A DNA stretch of 6,408 bases from a bacterium (GTDB lineage: Bacteria > Vulcanimicrobiota > Vulcanimicrobiia > Vulcanimicrobiales > Vulcanimicrobiaceae), in assembly GCA_021807065.1 (NCBI GenBank), contig JAKAPO010000146.1:1-6408 (forward strand), in the 5' to 3' direction. The notes under the pieces were generated by a model. That model saw nothing but the letters and a program-made list of their open reading frames with translations, did no database searches and was not told the origin of the DNA. The translations under genes were made by a program, and so were the position numbers. The first letter of the stretch is position 1; each line of letters opens with the position of its first letter. Positions 3,824 through 6,408 of the stretch are shown piece by piece.

Positions 3824-5988
3824 CGGCGTAATCCCGGTGGAATGAAGCGCGTCACCACGTCGTCGAGATTGACACCGGCGACGTAGGGCGCGAGAGCCGA
3901 AGGAATCGTGACGGACGTCATCGGCATATAGCGAACCCCGTAGCCGCTCTGCACGACGTCGTGCATCTCTGTATTGAAGTATGCCGCGACGACGCCGCTC
4001 GGGGCGGTTGCATCGACGACCACGTGATCCGAGAACGTCTTGACGATCGTGAATCCTGCGCGCTGCAGCGTGTAGACAACGCCCGCTTCATCGCTCGCAA
4101 GCGTCGCCGTCGGCCGCAAGACGATTTGGATGCGAGTCGGCGCACCTGCCGATCGCGCTCCCTGATCGATGAGGCCGCGAATCCTCGGTGTCACGTCCAC
4201 GCTAAAGGCGGCGGCCGGCCGGTGCGTCACGAATGACGTGAACGTCTGCGCGCGCAAGATCCCGGGAGCAACGCGATTCGGACAGATCGCGTTTGCAAAC
4301 GGCATACCGAGCGGCACGCCGATCCCGCTTGCGTCGTCGTAACCCGTTCCCGCCGCATAGTACGGCGTCGACGTGCCCATCTGATCGTTGCCCTGCGTCA
4401 CGTCGACGAACGCTGCGGGCGTCGATGCAAACACGTCGTACGGCATCTTCACGGGATTCGCAAGCGACGTTTGACAGTATTGATACACCTCCGCCATCAA
4501 TGCAGACATCTGCGGTGCGGCCCAGGACGTGCCGTTGCTGGGCGACCACGATCCGGCGGTGTAGTTGTCGGTGTCCTCGGCCGGCATGGACAGATCGGGC
4601 ACGTTCCGATCCGTCGCAGACGAAACGCCGGCAAGGCCGTTTTGGAAGGCAGGAATCGCCCATTCACCGGAAACGCCGCCGCCACCGCCGCACTGCGATC
4701 CGCAAGACGTATCGTTCCAGACCGTGTTGCTCGTGAGTCCGTACGTCGGAGGATTCGTTTCGGTTCCGCCTACACCGATCACGTTGGGATCGCTCGCCGG
4801 GAAACCCACTCCCACGACGCCAGCGCTGCACTGATTCCCGGTATCGCCCGACGACGCTACGAACGCGATGCCTTTGCCCGCGCCGGTTGCGAAGATGGTG
4901 TCCGCAGCTTGGTCGTAATAGCCCGGGGAGCCAACCGAGCCGCCCTCACATCCGCCGAACGACGAGTTGACCACCATCGCTTTGCCGTCGCTGATCGCTT
5001 GATTGTACGCGTCGTTGATGTACTGGTCGCTGAGGCTCGGTATCTCGTAGATGATGATGTTCGCACCGGGAGCGAGGCCCGCGACGGTCTCGACGTCGAG
5101 CGTCGCTTCACCCTGCGAGCCGCCGGCATTGACGCCGGTGCCGCCGTCGACCGATTCGGTCGTCACCGTTCGCGCCGTCGTCGGAACCTGCATGTAGTTG
5201 AGGTAGGTCGTGAGATCCGTGCGGCTCACGTCGGAATCGATGACGATCCCAACGGTCTCTCCGGTTCCGTCCCAACCGCTTTGAACCGGGAACTGCAGCG
5301 CGTTGGCAACGGCAGTTGGGCTCCAACCGCCGTCGGGTCCGGCAGTCGGCCCCGCAAGCACCGTTCCGGCCCCCTGCGAGAGCGGCGTCGCGTTTTGGAC
5401 GATTGCGTAGACGTACGTCATTCCGCCCGGCAGCGCGAGCGTTGTTTGCAGTTGCGTCTGCACGAAGTCGACGGTGGTACCGTTTCCCGCCAGCGGCCCG
5501 GAGACGACGTTCCAGCCCGCAGTTGGATTGTTGGGATCGTAAAAAGCGAGATAGACGCTACCGGCAAGCGTTCCAGGCGGAAATGCGAACGCGAATCCCG
5601 GCGATGCATTGAAGCTCACGTTCCCCGTTGGATCCACCGTAATGTAGGTGAGCACGGTGACGTTTGCGCCGAGATTCTGGGCGCGTCTTCCCCTGCTCGC
5701 GGTAATGAACTGCGGCTTCGGCACCCCCGACGGCAGCGTCGACTGCAACGTCACGGAAACGTTCGCGGTTCCGCTCGCTGTTGCGGGGAACGAGACGCTC
5801 CCCGAGACACCAGCCGCGTCCTGCGAGAACGTGACCGTGCTAGGGTTCGAGCCGAACGTGGTGCTCTTCGTCTCCGATGCGGGCTTCGGCTGCGGCATCG
5901 TGGGCGGTCCGCCTCCGCCGCCGTTGCAGGCGGCCAGCAACGAGAAGCCGCCGCAGAACACTACCACTGCCGCCGTTCGCAAACGCAT
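3820..5988 (-). CDS. S53 (sedolisin/kumamolisin) peptidase, lipoprotein, with C-terminal propeptide-like domain
   Basis: A predicted secreted acid endopeptidase of 722 residues from ATG 5988. That start is preferred because it opens the signal peptide MRLRTAAVVVF with lipobox LAAC (Cys21); a TTG at 6033 would add 15 residues before it. AGGAAAGG lies 11 bases upstream. A Gly/Pro-rich tether (22-45) is followed by a beta-rich module of unknown role (about 45-205). The catalytic domain runs from about 220 to 570: WSPTAVANAL, Glu294 and Asp298 in GEATLDVE, oxyanion Asp382 in SSGDTG, nucleophile Ser488 in GTSWAAP, and a Ca2+ site Asp529, Gly547, Gly549, Asp551. The tail (about 617-713) resembles the Pro-kuma_activ fold: RIQIVLRP, AGFTIVKTFSDHVVVDATAP, VAAYFNTEMHDV, IPSALAPYVAGVNLDD. 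That domain is normally N-terminal. The gene lies 60 bases after kamD on the same strand and may be co-transcribed. Confidence 0.93.
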   Translation of the reverse strand: MRLRTAAVVVFCGGFSLLAACNGGGGGPPTMPQPKPASETKSTTFGSNPSTVTFSQDAAGVSGSVSFPATASGTANVSVTLQSTLPSGVPKPQFITASRGRRAQNLGANVTVLTYITVDPTGNVSFNASPGFAFAFPPGTLAGSVYLAFYDPNNPTAGWNVVSGPLAGNGTTVDFVQTQLQTTLALPGGMTYVYAIVQNATPLSQGAGTVLAGPTAGPDGGWSPTAVANALQFPVQSGWDGTGETVGIVIDSDVSRTDLTTYLNYMQVPTTARTVTTESVDGGTGVNAGGSQGEATLDVETVAGLAPGANIIIYEIPSLSDQYINDAYNQAISDGKAMVVNSSFGGCEGGSVGSPGYYDQAADTIFATGAGKGIAFVASSGDTGNQCSAGVVGVGFPASDPNVIGVGGTETNPPTYGLTSNTVWNDTSCGSQCGGGGGVSGEWAIPAFQNGLAGVSSATDRNVPDLSMPAEDTDNYTAGSWSPSNGTSWAAPQMSALMAEVYQYCQTSLANPVKMPYDVFASTPAAFVDVTQGNDQMGTSTPYYAAGTGYDDASGIGVPLGMPFANAICPNRVAPGILRAQTFTSFVTHRPAAAFSVDVTPRIRGLIDQGARSAGAPTRIQIVLRPTATLASDEAGVVYTLQRAGFTIVKTFSDHVVVDATAPSGVVAAYFNTEMHDVVQSGYGVRYMPMTSVTIPSALAPYVAGVNLDDVVTRFIPPGLRR

Positions 5989-6048
5989 AGTCAGCCGGAC
6001 CTTTCCTCTCCCAAGGACCGAGCCAGGGAGCAACGCCCAAGCCGTTGG

Positions 6049-6408
6049 CTAGCCTACGTTGGTTTCCCTACGAGCGAGCTCGTCTTCGAACGGGTTCCAG
6101 TAGCCCTCGGCGCGCTCGAAGACGCCGTCGAGGCCGCGTCCGCCCTCGGGCGAGCGCGAGACGTCGGCAAAGACCGCCGCCTCGATGGCCGCCGTCAATC
6201 CCGTCTCCGCGACGCGCTCGAGCAGTGCTTCGCATTCGTGCAGGACGTGCGCGGCGCGTTTTTCGATGATCCCGCCGGATCTGATCTCGATCTCGTCGCC
6301 GAAGTGCCGCGCCGTATTCATGATGTAGCGCGCGTTTTCGATGGAGAGCATGCGGTCGGCCAGGAACGGCGTGTGAATGGCCTCGGTGAGCATGCCGCAG
6401 AGGTGGAT
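6049..6408 (-). CDS. kamD: Lysine 5,6-aminomutase alpha subunit, C-terminal part
   Basis: The last 119 residues of the large (alpha) subunit, which carries most of the PLP and substrate pocket of lysine 5,6-aminomutase. The frame is open through base 6408, so the start lies outside the window; the ATG at 6393 is internal. Visible are family motifs MLTEAIHTPFLADR, then ENARYIMNTARHFGDEIEIRSGG, an Ala/Glu-rich helical stretch, and EGGRGLDGVFERAEGYWNPFEDE near the end, matching the KamD C-terminus in order and spacing. It ends with TAG at 6051-6049. The next gene on the strand is the S53 protease and not kamE, although the alpha and beta genes normally lie side by side. About 400 residues must lie to the right of the window. 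OraE of ornithine aminomutase is excluded because no B12 domain follows. Confidence 0.94.
   Translation of the reverse strand: MHLCGMLTEAIHTPFLADRMLSIENARYIMNTARHFGDEIEIRSGGIIEKRAAHVLHECEALLERVAETGLTAAIEAAVFADVSRSPEGGRGLDGVFERAEGYWNPFEDELARRETNVG

Noticed and set aside
2960..6048. Protease plus toxin-antitoxin block considered as a transposon or integron cassette
   Set aside because: No transposase, integrase, terminal inverted repeat or target duplication was seen. The dispersed repeat lies on only one side.
5989..6048. Terminator between kamD and the protease gene
   Set aside because: Only short imperfect pairing (such as GGCTAGCC at 6047-6054) and no T tract were seen, so none is called.

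Overview
This is a GC-rich, gene-dense bacterial window with seven protein-coding genes, two of them cut by the window ends. Five lie on the minus strand and a two-gene toxin-antitoxin module lies on the plus strand. No rRNA, tRNA, CRISPR array or transposase was seen. Long antisense open frames, a GTG/TTG share among starts, a lipoprotein sedolisin with a beta-rich N-terminal module, and dispersed intergenic repeats carrying TCATCCCGAG would suit an uncultivated high-GC phylum such as Candidatus Eremiobacterota (WPS-2). That placement is an inference from gene style only; Acidobacteriota or Chloroflexota are not excluded.

Layout from right to left, the direction of minus-strand transcription: (1) 6408-6049, the C-terminal part of KamD, the alpha subunit of lysine 5,6-aminomutase. 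(2) 5988-3820, a lipoprotein S53 (sedolisin/kumamolisin) serine-carboxyl peptidase whose C-terminal domain resembles the pro-kumamolisin activation domain, which normally sits at the N-terminus. (3) 3066-3823 on the plus strand, a Phd/YefM-type antitoxin followed by a PIN-domain (VapC/FitB-like) toxin; the toxin stop overlaps the protease stop tail to tail. (4) 2959-2177, KamE, the B12-binding beta subunit of lysine 5,6-aminomutase. (5) 2070-1096, Gmd, GDP-mannose 4,6-dehydratase. (6) 849-1, Rmd, GDP-6-deoxy-D-mannose reductase, running off the left edge.

Function: KamD and KamE form one adenosylcobalamin- and PLP-dependent enzyme that moves the terminal amino group of lysine or beta-lysine, a step in lysine fermentation. 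Their genes are usually adjacent, but here about 3.1 kb holding the protease and the toxin-antitoxin module separates them. Gmd and Rmd act in sequence to turn GDP-D-mannose into GDP-D-rhamnose, a precursor for surface polysaccharide. The protease is predicted to be anchored outside the cytoplasmic membrane.

The spaces before kamE, gmd and rmd are largely occupied by one dispersed repeat family (1040-1100, 2124-2181, 2962-3012, plus short paired units). The same position of the repeat provides the TGA stop codon of both kamE and gmd, and two copies keep an internal stem with different but still complementary bases. The strongest points for follow-up are the apparently permuted S53 protease, the split kamD/kamE pair, and the repeats that double as gene ends.
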